This document shows, in pieces, positions 16,610-24,396 of a stretch of 64,000 bases of DNA; position 1 is the stretch's first letter, and each line of letters opens with the position of its first letter. A program made the position numbers and the translations under genes. The notes under the pieces are model-generated. The model was not told the origin of the DNA and searched no databases. It saw only the letters and a program-made list of their open reading frames with translations. Where the stretch lies: contig NZ_CP062253.1 of NCBI RefSeq assembly GCF_014863585.1, positions 5,145,001-5,209,000 on the forward strand, read 5' to 3'. The stretch comes from Pseudomonas gozinkensis. GTDB lineage: Bacteria > Pseudomonadota > Gammaproteobacteria > Pseudomonadales > Pseudomonadaceae.

Positions 16610-17929
16610 ATGGATAACTCCAACGCCCTGCCTCTGGGGTCGGCTGCCGTGCCGGCCAAAGAACGAACCACCGCCAGTCGCATCAAGTCGATCTTCAGCG
16701 GTTCCGTCGGCAACATGGTCGAGTGGTATGACTGGTACGTCTACGCCGCCTTCTCGCTGTACTTCGCCAAAGCCTTCTTCCCCAAAGGCGACACCACCGC
16801 CCAACTGCTCAACACCGCCGCGATCTTCGCCGTGGGCTTCCTGATGCGCCCGATCGGTGGCTGGCTGATGGGCCTGTACGCCGACAAGGTCGGACGCAAA
16901 AAAGCCCTGATGGCCTCTGTCTACCTGATGTGCTTCGGCTCGCTGATCATCGCCCTGAGCCCGGGTTATGAAACCATCGGTGTCGGCGCGCCGATCCTGC
17001 TGGTGTTCGCCCGTCTGCTGCAAGGCCTGTCGGTCGGCGGCGAGTACGGCACCTCGGCGACTTACCTGTCGGAGATGGCGACCAAGGAGCGTCGTGGCTT
17101 CTTCTCCAGCTTCCAGTACGTGACTTTGATTTCCGGCCAGCTCATCGCACTGGGCGTGCTGATCGTGCTGCAACAGTTCCTGACCACCGAAGAGCTGTAC
17201 GCGTGGGGCTGGCGTATTCCGTTCGCCATCGGCGCGCTGTGCGCAATCGTGGCGCTGTACCTGCGTCGCGGCATGGAGGAAACCGAGTCGTTCACCAAGA
17301 AGGAAAAGTCCAAGGAAAGCGCCATGCGCACCTTGCTCCGTCATCCGAAGGAGCTGCTCACCGTGGTCGGCCTGACCATGGGCGGTACGCTGGCGTTCTA
17401 CACCTACACCACCTACATGCAGAAATACCTGGTGAACACCGTCGGCATGAGCATCTCCGACTCCACCACCATTTCCGCAGCGACGCTGTTCCTGTTCATG
17501 TGCCTGCAACCGATCATCGGCGGCCTGTCCGACAAGATCGGTCGTCGTCCGATCCTGATCGCTTTCGGCGTGCTCGGGACGATCTTCACCGTGCCGATCC
17601 TGATGACCCTGCACACCATCCAGACCTGGTGGGGTGCGTTCTTCCTGATCATGGCGGCGCTGATCATCGTCAGCGGCTACACCTCGATCAACGCGGTGGT
17701 GAAGGCCGAACTGTTCCCGACCGAAATTCGCGCCCTGGGCGTCGGCCTGCCGTACGCACTGACCGTGTCGATCTTCGGCGGCACCGCCGAATACATCGCG
17801 CTGTGGTTCAAGAGCATCGGCATGGAAACCGGTTACTACTGGTACGTGACCGCGTGCATCGCGGTGTCCCTGCTGGTGTACATCACCATGAAAGACACCC
17901 AGAAACACTCGCGCATCGTCACTGACTGA
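16610..17929 (+). CDS. kgtP: 2-oxoglutarate (alpha-ketoglutarate) permease, MFS
   Basis: A 439-residue proton symporter of the metabolite:H+ symporter branch of the MFS, with 12 predicted helices in the inner membrane. Family features are VGNMVEWYDWYVYAAFSLYFAKAFFP in helix 1, the loop 2-3 motif ADKVGRKKAL, and RLLQGLSVGGEYGTSATYLSE in helix 4; these are characteristic of KgtP/ShiA/ProP proteins. The sequence is closest to KgtP in my recollection. The start has a GAAGGA-type ribosome-binding site (16596-16601). It is preceded by a sigma-54 promoter and a DctBD-like pair, so expression is probably induced by 2-oxoglutarate or a related acid. Confidence 0.88.
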   Translation: MDNSNALPLGSAAVPAKERTTASRIKSIFSGSVGNMVEWYDWYVYAAFSLYFAKAFFPKGDTTAQLLNTAAIFAVGFLMRPIGGWLMGLYADKVGRKKALMASVYLMCFGSLIIALSPGYETIGVGAPILLVFARLLQGLSVGGEYGTSATYLSEMATKERRGFFSSFQYVTLISGQLIALGVLIVLQQFLTTEELYAWGWRIPFAIGALCAIVALYLRRGMEETESFTKKEKSKESAMRTLLRHPKELLTVVGLTMGGTLAFYTYTTYMQKYLVNTVGMSISDSTTISAATLFLFMCLQPIIGGLSDKIGRRPILIAFGVLGTIFTVPILMTLHTIQTWWGAFFLIMAALIIVSGYTSINAVVKAELFPTEIRALGVGLPYALTVSIFGGTAEYIALWFKSIGMETGYYWYVTACIAVSLLVYITMKDTQKHSRIVTD

Positions 17930-17940
17930 CCGGGTTTATT

Positions 17941-17961
17941 CAGCCACTGCAATGGTGGCTG
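17941..17961 (+). terminator. weak hairpin after kgtP
   Basis: Arms CAGCCAC and GTGGCTG enclose a 7-base loop 11 bases after the stop. Only a short TT follows, so termination would be weak. Confidence 0.35.
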
Positions 17962-17971
17962 TTCTGGCCCT

Positions 17972-18042
17972 ATCGCGAGCAAGCTCGCTCCCACATTGGA
18001 TCGGCGTACAACTGACCCTGTGGGAGCGAGCTTGCTCGCGAT
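17972..18042. repeat. REPIN (paired REP palindromes)
   Basis: Two inverted REP units (atcgcgagcaagctcgctcccaca and its complement) are separated by about 20 bases. This is the common Pseudomonas GTGGGAGC-type REPIN, here between convergent genes. Confidence 0.9.
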
Positions 18043-18058
18043 TGAAGTCACCTCGGTA

Positions 18059-18817
18059 TCAGGACAATTCGGCAACGCCCTGTTTGCTGCCATAACGCTT
18101 CTGCGCATACGACGCCCCGACAATCATCACCAGCAGAATCCCCGCCAGCACCGCCGACGAACCGATGGTGCCGAAATCCAGTCCGCCCTTCTCATGGGAC
18201 TTGGTCATCAAGTCGCCCAAGGTCGCGCCAAACGGCCGGGTCAGCACGAACGCCACCCAGAACAGCGCCACCGACGAAATCTTCGTGAAGTACTTGAGCA
18301 GCACGACCACGCCAATCGCAGAGCCAATCAACAGCGCGCCACCGGCAAAACCCAGGCCCGAGTCGTCCGCCAGGTAATCGCCGAGCGCGGTGCCCAGGGT
18401 GTTGGAAAACAGGATCGCCATCCAGTAGAACATCTCGCCGCGAAAGCTCTGCACCTTGGTGACGTTGAGCGAGTCGCCGCTCAGGCGCCATGCCGCAAAG
18501 ATCGCCAGCAGGATCGCAATCAGGATCATGGAACCGGTGGCGTAACCCAGTTCCAGCGTGCGGTCCATGAAGTCCGACATGGTGGTGCCGGCGGTGCTGG
18601 TGGACAGGATCACGATCCAGTACAGCAACGGCTTGTAAGTCTTGGACATCAGTTGCGCGATCAGCGTCAGGACAAACACGCTGATCAGGATCAGCGAACT
18701 GATGGCATAGCCGACGTTAAGGGTCATCGACAGCAAATCCCCCGCGGTTTCCCCCAGGGTCGTCGCGCAGATTTTCATGACCCAGAAGGCCAGGGTGATT
18801 TGAGGAAGTTTATTCAT
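18059..18817 (-). CDS. COG4705-type membrane protein with fourfold internal repeat
   Basis: A 252-residue integral membrane protein from ATG 18817 (GGAG 11 bases upstream); a TTG three codons earlier sits too close to the Shine-Dalgarno. Four tandem units each contain an aromatic-W pair, a T-x-G core and an acidic end: TTLGETAGD, STAGTTMSD, NTLGTALGD, RPFGATLGD. Each unit appears to span two helices, giving about eight helices. This is an uncharacterised family. The repeated buried acidic residue suggests a transport or ion-binding role, but no substrate is known to me. It stands alone, convergent with kgtP across a REPIN. Confidence 0.75.
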   Translation of the reverse strand: MNKLPQITLAFWVMKICATTLGETAGDLLSMTLNVGYAISSLILISVFVLTLIAQLMSKTYKPLLYWIVILSTSTAGTTMSDFMDRTLELGYATGSMILIAILLAIFAAWRLSGDSLNVTKVQSFRGEMFYWMAILFSNTLGTALGDYLADDSGLGFAGGALLIGSAIGVVVLLKYFTKISSVALFWVAFVLTRPFGATLGDLMTKSHEKGGLDFGTIGSSAVLAGILLVMIVGASYAQKRYGSKQGVAELS

Positions 18818-18987
18818 CGCGGGCAACGCTCCAGTGTGTGACGGCCGGTTTTTGGCTTTATGGCCGTGGGCAGACTGGCGTTGCGCGGGTGAAAAACCGG
18901 TCGGGAATCCATGAAAAATCTGTCACACACGCAAAAAACGGCGATTAATCACCGGTTAATGCCCCTGCCGCATCCTGCACCTACCTG

Positions 18988-19098
18988 ATCGATTAACTGC
19001 GCGACGCTCGCTCCGACGACGAAAGCGAATTGAACGCGTCGCCCTTAATATCAAGTTAATCGATTGTTTTTAGCATTATTTTGCGCTTTTTAATCGAT
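18988..19098. promoter_or_regulatory. three TTAATCGAT sites upstream of the ADGFDKT-repeat gene
   Basis: The 9-mer TTAATCGAT occurs at 18988-18996 (reverse), 19056-19064 and 19090-19098 in an A/T-rich stretch of the 18818-19165 gap. Repeated spacing before a start codon suggests an operator or nucleoid-protein sites. Apart from this the 348-base gap shows nothing definite. Confidence 0.35.
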
Positions 19099-19165
19099 TT
19101 AGTTGGCGTAGCATGAAACCCATGCGAAACACATCGCCAACGAATAACGAATCTGGAGAACAACC

Positions 19166-19483
19166 ATGAAAACCAAACTGATCCTCGCCCTGACCCTGTC
19201 CGTACTGGCTGCCAACACCTTCGCCGCCGACGGTTCGGACAAAACCAAATCCGCCGACTTCATTTCCGGCGCCAGCGCCGCCATCGAAACCAGCCACACC
19301 GGCACCTACGCTGCTGACGGTTTCGACAAGACCAATGTCGGCAAAGCGGTTGCTGCCGATGGCTTCGACAAGACCGGCACCGCCAATGCCATCGCTGCCG
19401 ACGGTTTCGACAAGACCGGCACGGCCAACGCCATCGCTGCCGACGGTTTCGATAAAACCGGCACTGCCGCAGCCATCAGCTGA
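19166..19483 (+). CDS. small secreted protein with 14-residue tandem repeats
   Basis: A 105-residue protein with a clear Sec signal peptide (residues 1-20, cleavage after ANTFA). The mature chain has a diverged first unit (AADGSDKT, 20-33) and a spacer. Four back-to-back 14-residue units follow from residue 49 to 104, each starting AADGFDKT and ending with variants of GTANAI. The fold and function are unknown to me. It is acidic, small and probably periplasmic or extracellular. It has a good ribosome-binding site (TGGAG) and its own hairpin terminator, so it is a real monocistronic gene. Repeat number could vary between strains through slippage. Confidence 0.8.
   Translation: MKTKLILALTLSVLAANTFAADGSDKTKSADFISGASAAIETSHTGTYAADGFDKTNVGKAVAADGFDKTGTANAIAADGFDKTGTANAIAADGFDKTGTAAAIS
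19310..19477 (+). repeat. four 42-bp tandem repeats coding AADGFDKT units
   Basis: The period is exactly 42 bases (14 codons) in four copies. Copies 2 and 3 encode identical peptides. In-frame expansion or contraction is possible. Confidence 0.9.
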
Positions 19484-19502
19484 ATATCCGCACCGCCTTC
19501 AC

Positions 19503-19522
19503 AGCCCGGCCTCGGCCGGGCT
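19503..19522 (+). terminator. hairpin after the repeat-protein gene
   Basis: Arms AGCCCGGC and GCCGGGCT with a 4-base loop lie 20 bases after the stop and are followed by a short T-containing tail rather than a long T-run. Confidence 0.6.
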
Positions 19523-19568
19523 TAGTCATTTCTGGGGGATGACAATTACTTGAGTTCACACCAAACCC

Positions 19569-19658
19569 TGTGGGAGCTGGCTTGCCAGCGATGACATTTT
19601 TTCATTCAAAGTCATTGTCGACTGACAGGCCGCCATCGCTGGCAAGCCAGCTCCCACA
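19569..19658. repeat. REPIN, gctggcttgccagc subtype
   Basis: Two inverted units tgtgggagctggcttgcc and complement bracket about 45 bases. The same subtype occurs at 25365-25453 and 47995-48084. Confidence 0.9.
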
Positions 19659-19757
19659 AGGTTCTCACTGGGTGGAATATCGGTGTCTGGCTGGAAATAT
19701 GCGTCGTGTGCTTGCACTATTGGCCACTTGATCCCGCCCTCTTCAGGACCACCCGCC

Positions 19758-20387
19758 ATGCCCGATGACATCCATTTCTACGAACCGGCCAACGGCCACG
19801 GCCTGCCCCACGATCCGTTCAACGCCATCGTCGGCCCGCGTCCCATCGGCTGGATTTCGTCGCAGGATGCCGAGGGCCGGTTGAACCTGGCGCCCTACAG
19901 CTTTTTCAACGCGTTCAACTACATTCCGCCGATCATCGGGTTCTCCAGCGTCGGTCGCAAAGACAGCCTGAACAACATCGAGCAGACCGGCGAGTTCGTC
20001 TGGAACCTCGCCACCCGCCCGCTGGCCGAGCAGATGAACCAGAGCTGCGCCATGGTCGGGCCGGAGGTCAACGAATTCGAACTGGCGGGGCTGACGCCGG
20101 TGGCGTCGAAGGTCATTGCCGTGCCGCGCGTGGCCGAAAGCCCGGTGTCCTTTGAATGCAAGGTCACCCAGATCATTCAGCTGCAGCGCGCCGACGGCGA
20201 GACCGTGCCGAGCTGGCTGGTGCTCGGCGAGGTGGTCGCGGTGCATATCGCCAAGTGGCTGCTGAAGGACGGGATCTACGATACCGCCGCCGCCGAACCG
20301 ATACTGCGGGGCGGCGGGCCGGCGGACTATTTCCAGCTGGGGCCGGAGGCGTTGTTCAAGATGTGGCGCCCGGGGGCGACGAAGTAA
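19758..20387 (+). CDS. flavin reductase-like FMN-binding protein
   Basis: A 209-residue protein from ATG 19758 (AGGA 9 bases upstream). It has the DIM6/NTAB flavin-reductase split-barrel pattern: FNAIVGPRPIGWISSQDAEGRLNLAPYSFFNAF near the N-terminus, then PPIIGFSSV and NIEQTGEFVWNLA. These proteins bind FMN and usually act as NAD(P)H:flavin oxidoreductases or as stand-alone flavoproteins. The substrate is unknown. It converges tail-to-tail, with a 4-base gap, on a small hypothetical gene. No operon partner suggests a pathway. Confidence 0.85.
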   Translation: MPDDIHFYEPANGHGLPHDPFNAIVGPRPIGWISSQDAEGRLNLAPYSFFNAFNYIPPIIGFSSVGRKDSLNNIEQTGEFVWNLATRPLAEQMNQSCAMVGPEVNEFELAGLTPVASKVIAVPRVAESPVSFECKVTQIIQLQRADGETVPSWLVLGEVVAVHIAKWLLKDGIYDTAAAEPILRGGGPADYFQLGPEALFKMWRPGATK

Positions 20388-20391
20388 GCGC

Positions 20392-20634
20392 TTACCAGAT
20401 CAGCTCGGCGTCGTCGGTGACGCCCTTGAGCTTGTCCAGTTCATTGATCGCGGCTTCATCGGCGGCGATGGCGCCGGGGAAAACCTGATCGTTCAGCAGT
20501 TTGTGAAAGCGCGGTGCGCCGCCGTCGACCAGGGCCTTGACGGCGATGGCCGCGTGATAACCCTTGTTGCCGCCCAACTCGACGGGGACTACAGCGGAAA
20601 CCGCTTCGAAGTGTTCGAACTCTTTACGTGCCAT
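20392..20634 (-). CDS. conserved hypothetical protein, 80 residues
   Basis: A soluble, mildly acidic 80-residue protein with no signal peptide, membrane segment or domain that I recognise. The start ATG follows AGGA by about 9 bases. It is probably transcribed with or just after the monooxygenase gene upstream (gap 43 bases, same strand). The sequence VPVELGGNKGYHAAIAVKALVDGGAP looks like part of a small alpha/beta fold. Coding evidence is the ribosome-binding site and tight packing between neighbours. Confidence 0.6.
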   Translation of the reverse strand: MARKEFEHFEAVSAVVPVELGGNKGYHAAIAVKALVDGGAPRFHKLLNDQVFPGAIAADEAAINELDKLKGVTDDAELIW

Positions 20635-20677
20635 ATCGCAGGTCCTGGCTCAGTCAGATGAGCCCGACATTAAACAT

Positions 20678-21031
20678 TCAACCGGCGAGTTTGTGTATCG
20701 GCGCAGTGCATTGCCCTACGGCCTGTGCGGCCGAGACTTCCTTGAACGTGTGGAAATCCAGGCTGTTGACCACCAGTTCCTGCACCAGCTCGGCAAAGAT
20801 TTCCATCGACGGGCTGCTGAAATAGGCGGTCATCGATTGCTGGTTGTTCCAGAAACCGGAGACCAGCCACAACTGCGGATCACACTGCGAATGCTGCAAG
20901 GCGAAGCTCAGGCAACCGGGGGCGGCGCGGGACGGTTCGATCAGGGCGCTCAGGCGCATGCCGAGTTCCGCCGAACGCCCGGCGCGCGCTCGAACGAAGG
21001 CCATATGACTGACGGGAATCTGCTTGGACAT
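20678..21031 (-). CDS. antibiotic biosynthesis monooxygenase (ABM) domain protein
   Basis: A 117-residue single-domain protein of the dimeric alpha/beta-barrel ABM family. Typical elements are an N-terminal strand VSHMAFVRARAGRSAELGMRLSALI, the middle APGCLSFALQHSQCDPQLWLVSGFWNNQQSMTAYF, and a final helix before the C-terminal strand. Such proteins oxidise quinol-type or electrophilic compounds without a cofactor, or act as small ligand-binding proteins. ATG 21031 has a strong GGGAGGG upstream; a longer reading to 21142 has none. It is divergent from an AraC regulator that may control it. Confidence 0.75.
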   Translation of the reverse strand: MSKQIPVSHMAFVRARAGRSAELGMRLSALIEPSRAAPGCLSFALQHSQCDPQLWLVSGFWNNQQSMTAYFSSPSMEIFAELVQELVVNSLDFHTFKEVSAAQAVGQCTAPIHKLAG

Positions 21032-21194
21032 GTTCAACCCTCCCAGGGAGTCGCGTGGCAGCCGGGGACGGGCTGCGACAGGATTCAAGGTTACGGGCCG
21101 GGCCCTGCTCGCCGTTAGTCGATTCCTGTCGTCGCGTTGCACAATCCTGCGAGACTGTCCTGCAGACCTGTAACAAGTCGTGAATTGCTGTCAC

Positions 21195-21244
21195 CGTCCT
21201 GTCATACCGGTTTCGAGCAAGTTTTCCGGGATGCGTCCTGTCAT
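21195..21244. promoter_or_regulatory. direct repeats CGTCCTGTCAT between ABM and AraC genes
   Basis: The 11-mer CGTCCTGTCAT occurs at 21195-21205 and 21234-21244, 39 bases apart (near four helical turns), each followed by a CGG/TGG. Direct repeats on one helix face suit an AraC-family dimer. Nothing else stands out in the 21032-21366 gap. Confidence 0.4.
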
Positions 21245-21366
21245 GTCTGGGCAGGCAAGCAACGCCATGCAGGATCAGGCAAGCATTTCGCAGGATGTGT
21301 CTACCGCTTGCGCTTGCACAAACTTATGCTCTGCACCCATTCCATCCCTTGCCGAGGAGGCTGTGC

Positions 21367-22308
21367 ATGACGTCGTTCGATCGTTTTCAGGCGCCGCCCG
21401 ATGCCGACATGGAAGCCGACATGGAAAAACAGCGCGCGGAACTGGCGGCCATCATTCGCCGCAATACATCCGAAGATGGCAGTTATGCCACCGCCGTCGG
21501 CTCGCTGTTCATGTCGCGCCACACCCAGTCCCATGACTTCGCCCCGGTGCTCGCACAACCGGCGCTGTGCATCATGGCCCAGGGTCGCAAAGAGGTGCGG
21601 CTGGCGGACGAATTCTTCAATTACGACCCGCTGAATTACCTGGTGGTATCGGTCTCGATGCCGTTGAGCGGACGGGTGGTGAATGTCTCGCCTGAGGATC
21701 CCATCCTCGCGGTGCGCCTGGATATCGATCCGGCGGAAATCACCGCGCTGATCGCCGACGCCGGTCCGATGGGTGTGCCGACCCGGCCGACCGGGCGTGG
21801 TTTGTATGTGGAAAAGATCGACAGCGCCATGCTCGATGCGGTGCTGCGTCTGGCTCGCCTGCTCGACGCGCCGAAAGACATCGCCATGCTCGCGCCGCTG
21901 ATCCGCCGGGAAATTCTCTATCGCCTGCTGCGCAGTCCGCAGGGCCATCGGCTGTACGAAATCGCCATCGCCAACAGCCAGAGCCATCGCATCAGCCAGG
22001 CGATCAAATGGCTCAACGGCAACTTCGAACAGCCCCTGCGCATCGATGATCTGGCGAAGGAAGTGAACCTCAGCGTCTCGACCCTGCATCATCGTTTCAA
22101 GGCGATGACGGCGATGAGTCCGTTGCAGTATCAGAAGCAGCTGCGCCTGCAAGAGGCGCGGCGTTTGATGCTGGCTGAGGGGCTGGAGGCGTCGGCGGCG
22201 GGGTATCGGGTGGGGTATGAAAGTCCGTCGCAGTTCAGTCGTGAGTACAGCCGGTTGTTTGGCGCGCCGCCGTTGAGGGATCTGGCGCGGTTGCGGCTGA
22301 GCGTCTGA
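21367..22308 (+). CDS. AraC-family transcriptional regulator (AraC_N type)
   Basis: A 313-residue regulator from ATG 21367 behind a GAGGAGG Shine-Dalgarno. An N-terminal cupin-like AraC_N domain (about residues 25-190, with ALCIMAQGRKEVRLADEFFNYDPLNYLVVSVSMP) precedes two helix-turn-helix motifs in the C-terminal 100 residues (LRIDDLAKEVNLSVSTLHHRFKAMT and VGYESPSQFSREYSRLFGAPP). The effector is unknown. Candidate targets are its own gene, the divergent ABM/hypothetical pair, or the flavin reductase gene nearby. Confidence 0.88.
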   Translation: MTSFDRFQAPPDADMEADMEKQRAELAAIIRRNTSEDGSYATAVGSLFMSRHTQSHDFAPVLAQPALCIMAQGRKEVRLADEFFNYDPLNYLVVSVSMPLSGRVVNVSPEDPILAVRLDIDPAEITALIADAGPMGVPTRPTGRGLYVEKIDSAMLDAVLRLARLLDAPKDIAMLAPLIRREILYRLLRSPQGHRLYEIAIANSQSHRISQAIKWLNGNFEQPLRIDDLAKEVNLSVSTLHHRFKAMTAMSPLQYQKQLRLQEARRLMLAEGLEASAAGYRVGYESPSQFSREYSRLFGAPPLRDLARLRLSV

Positions 22309-22335
22309 TCTGGACTATTGCGTCGCGGCTACTGG

Positions 22336-22447
22336 CCTCTTCGTCGGATCGCCGCCCGGACCAAGCCCGCTCCCACAGTGACTGGTGTCGACTACAAAAC
22401 TTTTGTACGACACAGAACCTGTGGGAGCGGGCTCGCCCGCGAAGAGG
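22336..22447. repeat. REPIN, degenerate left arm
   Basis: The right arm tgtgggagcgggctcgcccgcgaagagg is intact. The left arm (cctcttcgtcggatcgccgcccggaccaagcccgctcccaca) carries an extra gccgcccgga-type insert also seen at 29933-30014. It sits between convergent genes. Confidence 0.8.
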
Positions 22448-22473
22448 TCGGCAGAGCCAGCATCAAATCTGGA

Positions 22474-23529
22474 TCAGGCGCCGAGCACCCGACACGCCTC
22501 ACTCGGCAACGTCACCGAAACAGGATGCCCGATCCCCAACCCGAAGCCCTGACACGGCGTGCTCAGCGCCGTGAAGGTCACCCCGGAACACTCCACCGTG
22601 GTCTCGATCGTCGCGCCGATATCCCGCACAAACGTTACCTTGCCCAGCAGCCGATTGCCCGCCGTGGCCTGGGGCGCCGACAGTTGCAGGTCTTCGGGGC
22701 GGATCAGCATTTTCACTTTCTGCCCGACCACGATGCTGCTGCAAATCGGCACTTGCAGTGCATCGCCACCCGGCAGCACGACCTTGCCATCGCCCAGCGC
22801 GGTGGCCGGGAAAATATTCCCCGAGCCGATAAAGTCCGCGACGAATTCGTTGGCCGGATGCCGATAGATTTCAATCGGAGTCCCCACTTGCTGCACCCGA
22901 TGCTCACCGAGGACCACCACGATATCGGCCATGGTCATGGCCTCGCGCTGATCGTGGGTCACCATGATGGTGGTGATGTTCAGGCGTTGTTGCAGCTGGC
23001 GGATTTCTACCTGCATCGACTCGCGCAACTTGGCGTCCAGCGCCGACAGCGGTTCGTCGAGCAAGAGGATTTTAGGGTGCGAGGCAATCGCCCGGGCAAT
23101 CGCCACTCGCTGACGCTGACCGCCGGAGAGTTTGGCCACTGGACGATCAATCATCGGTTGCAGCTGGATCAGTTCCAGCAACTCCACCACCCGCGCCTGT
23201 TGATCAGCCTTGCTCACGCCCCGCAGTTTCAGCGGATAGGCGATGTTCTCGCCCACGGTCATGTGCGGGAACAGCGCCAGCGACTGAAACACCATGCCGA
23301 AGTTGCGCAGGTGCGCCGGGGTGTGGCCGATGTCCTCGCCGTCCAGGCGGATCTCGCCGCCGGTGAGGGTTTCCAGCCCGGCGATCATTCGCAACAACGT
23401 GGTCTTTCCACAGCCCGACGGGCCGAGGAAACACACCAGTTTGCCCTCGGGCAAATGCAGGTTGACGTCTTTTACCGCGCAGGCCGAGCCGTAGTGTTTC
23501 TCGACGTTTTCCAGAATCAGACCAGACAT
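22474..23529 (-). CDS. ABC transporter ATP-binding protein (PotA-like)
   Basis: A 351-residue nucleotide-binding subunit of a polyamine/spermidine-type importer. Walker A GPSGCGKTT, Q-loop FQSLALFPHMTV, signature LSGGQRQR, Walker B ILLLDEPLSALD and switch His (VTHDQREA) are all present. A C-terminal TOBE domain (about residues 275-350) follows. ATG 23529 is preceded by GAGGTGA. It is the last gene of the transporter operon (18-base gap from the permease). It hydrolyses ATP at the cytoplasmic face to drive uptake; the likely substrate, a guanidino compound or polyamine, is inferred from the neighbours. Confidence 0.92.
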   Translation of the reverse strand: MSGLILENVEKHYGSACAVKDVNLHLPEGKLVCFLGPSGCGKTTLLRMIAGLETLTGGEIRLDGEDIGHTPAHLRNFGMVFQSLALFPHMTVGENIAYPLKLRGVSKADQQARVVELLELIQLQPMIDRPVAKLSGGQRQRVAIARAIASHPKILLLDEPLSALDAKLRESMQVEIRQLQQRLNITTIMVTHDQREAMTMADIVVVLGEHRVQQVGTPIEIYRHPANEFVADFIGSGNIFPATALGDGKVVLPGGDALQVPICSSIVVGQKVKMLIRPEDLQLSAPQATAGNRLLGKVTFVRDIGATIETTVECSGVTFTALSTPCQGFGLGIGHPVSVTLPSEACRVLGA

Positions 23530-23547
23530 AAAAATCACCTCAAGAAA

Positions 23548-24396
23548 TCAAAAGGAAACGCCGCCTTCACCGACCAGCTTCTCCAGCGCCCAGATCAGGA
23601 CGAAGTCGATCAGCACGATCAGCACGGCAAACGAGAACACGGTAGGGTCGAGCGATGACACGGTGCGGCTGTACATCCAGATCGGCACGGTCATGACGTC
23701 GATGGTGTAAAGGAAATAGGTCACGGTGAACTCGTTGAACGAGACGATGAACGCCAGCAGCATCCCCGCCAGAATCCCCGATTTCATCAACGGCACCACC
23801 ACGTCGACAATGGCGCGCAACGGCGAGGCGCCGAGCATCTGCGCGGCTTCTTCGACTTCGCTGCCGATGGAAAGCATGGCCGCCGTGCAGTTCTTCACCA
23901 CGAACGGCAGCGCCAGAATCACGTGAGCAATCACCAGCCGCGAAGTGGTCATATGGAACGGCAGGCTGTCGAACACCAGCAGCAAGGCCAGCCCCAGCAC
24001 CACCATCGGGAACACCAGCGGCAGCGACATCAGTTGCAGCGCCACGCCCTTGCCCCGGAACTCGCAACGGGTCAGCGCGTAAGCTGCCGGCACCGCAATC
24101 AGCGTGGCGAAAACCATCGTCAGGCACGCCACCAGCAAACTGGTGCCCATGGCCTGGCCGAGGCTCAGCACATCGCTGGCGTCCGGCGAGACGAAGGTGT
24201 GCCACGCCGCCTTGTACCACTGCAGGCTGTAGCTGCTCGGCGGGAAGTCGAGGTTCGACGCACCGCTGAACGACATCACGATCATGGTCAGGATCGGCAA
24301 CACCGCCAGGAACAAAATGATCCCGGAAAGTATGCCGGCGAATTTGCCGGTATCGCCCGGCAGTAGCGACTGGCGCTTCTTGATCAGGGCACTCAT
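23548..24396 (-). CDS. ABC transporter permease (PotC-like)
   Basis: A 282-residue inner-membrane permease with about six helices and the EAA loop that contacts the ATPase (EVEEAAQMLGASPLRAIVDVVVP). Its length and order match PotC/YdcV-type subunits. The start overlaps the stop of the PotB-like gene by 4 bases (ATGA), so synthesis of the two permeases is coupled. Confidence 0.92.
   Translation of the reverse strand: MSALIKKRQSLLPGDTGKFAGILSGIILFLAVLPILTMIVMSFSGASNLDFPPSSYSLQWYKAAWHTFVSPDASDVLSLGQAMGTSLLVACLTMVFATLIAVPAAYALTRCEFRGKGVALQLMSLPLVFPMVVLGLALLLVFDSLPFHMTTSRLVIAHVILALPFVVKNCTAAMLSIGSEVEEAAQMLGASPLRAIVDVVVPLMKSGILAGMLLAFIVSFNEFTVTYFLYTIDVMTVPIWMYSRTVSSLDPTVFSFAVLIVLIDFVLIWALEKLVGEGGVSF

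Noticed and set aside
19310..19477. 42-bp direct repeats considered as a CRISPR-like array
   Set aside because: The repeats are contiguous with no spacers and keep an open reading frame, so they are coding tandem repeats.
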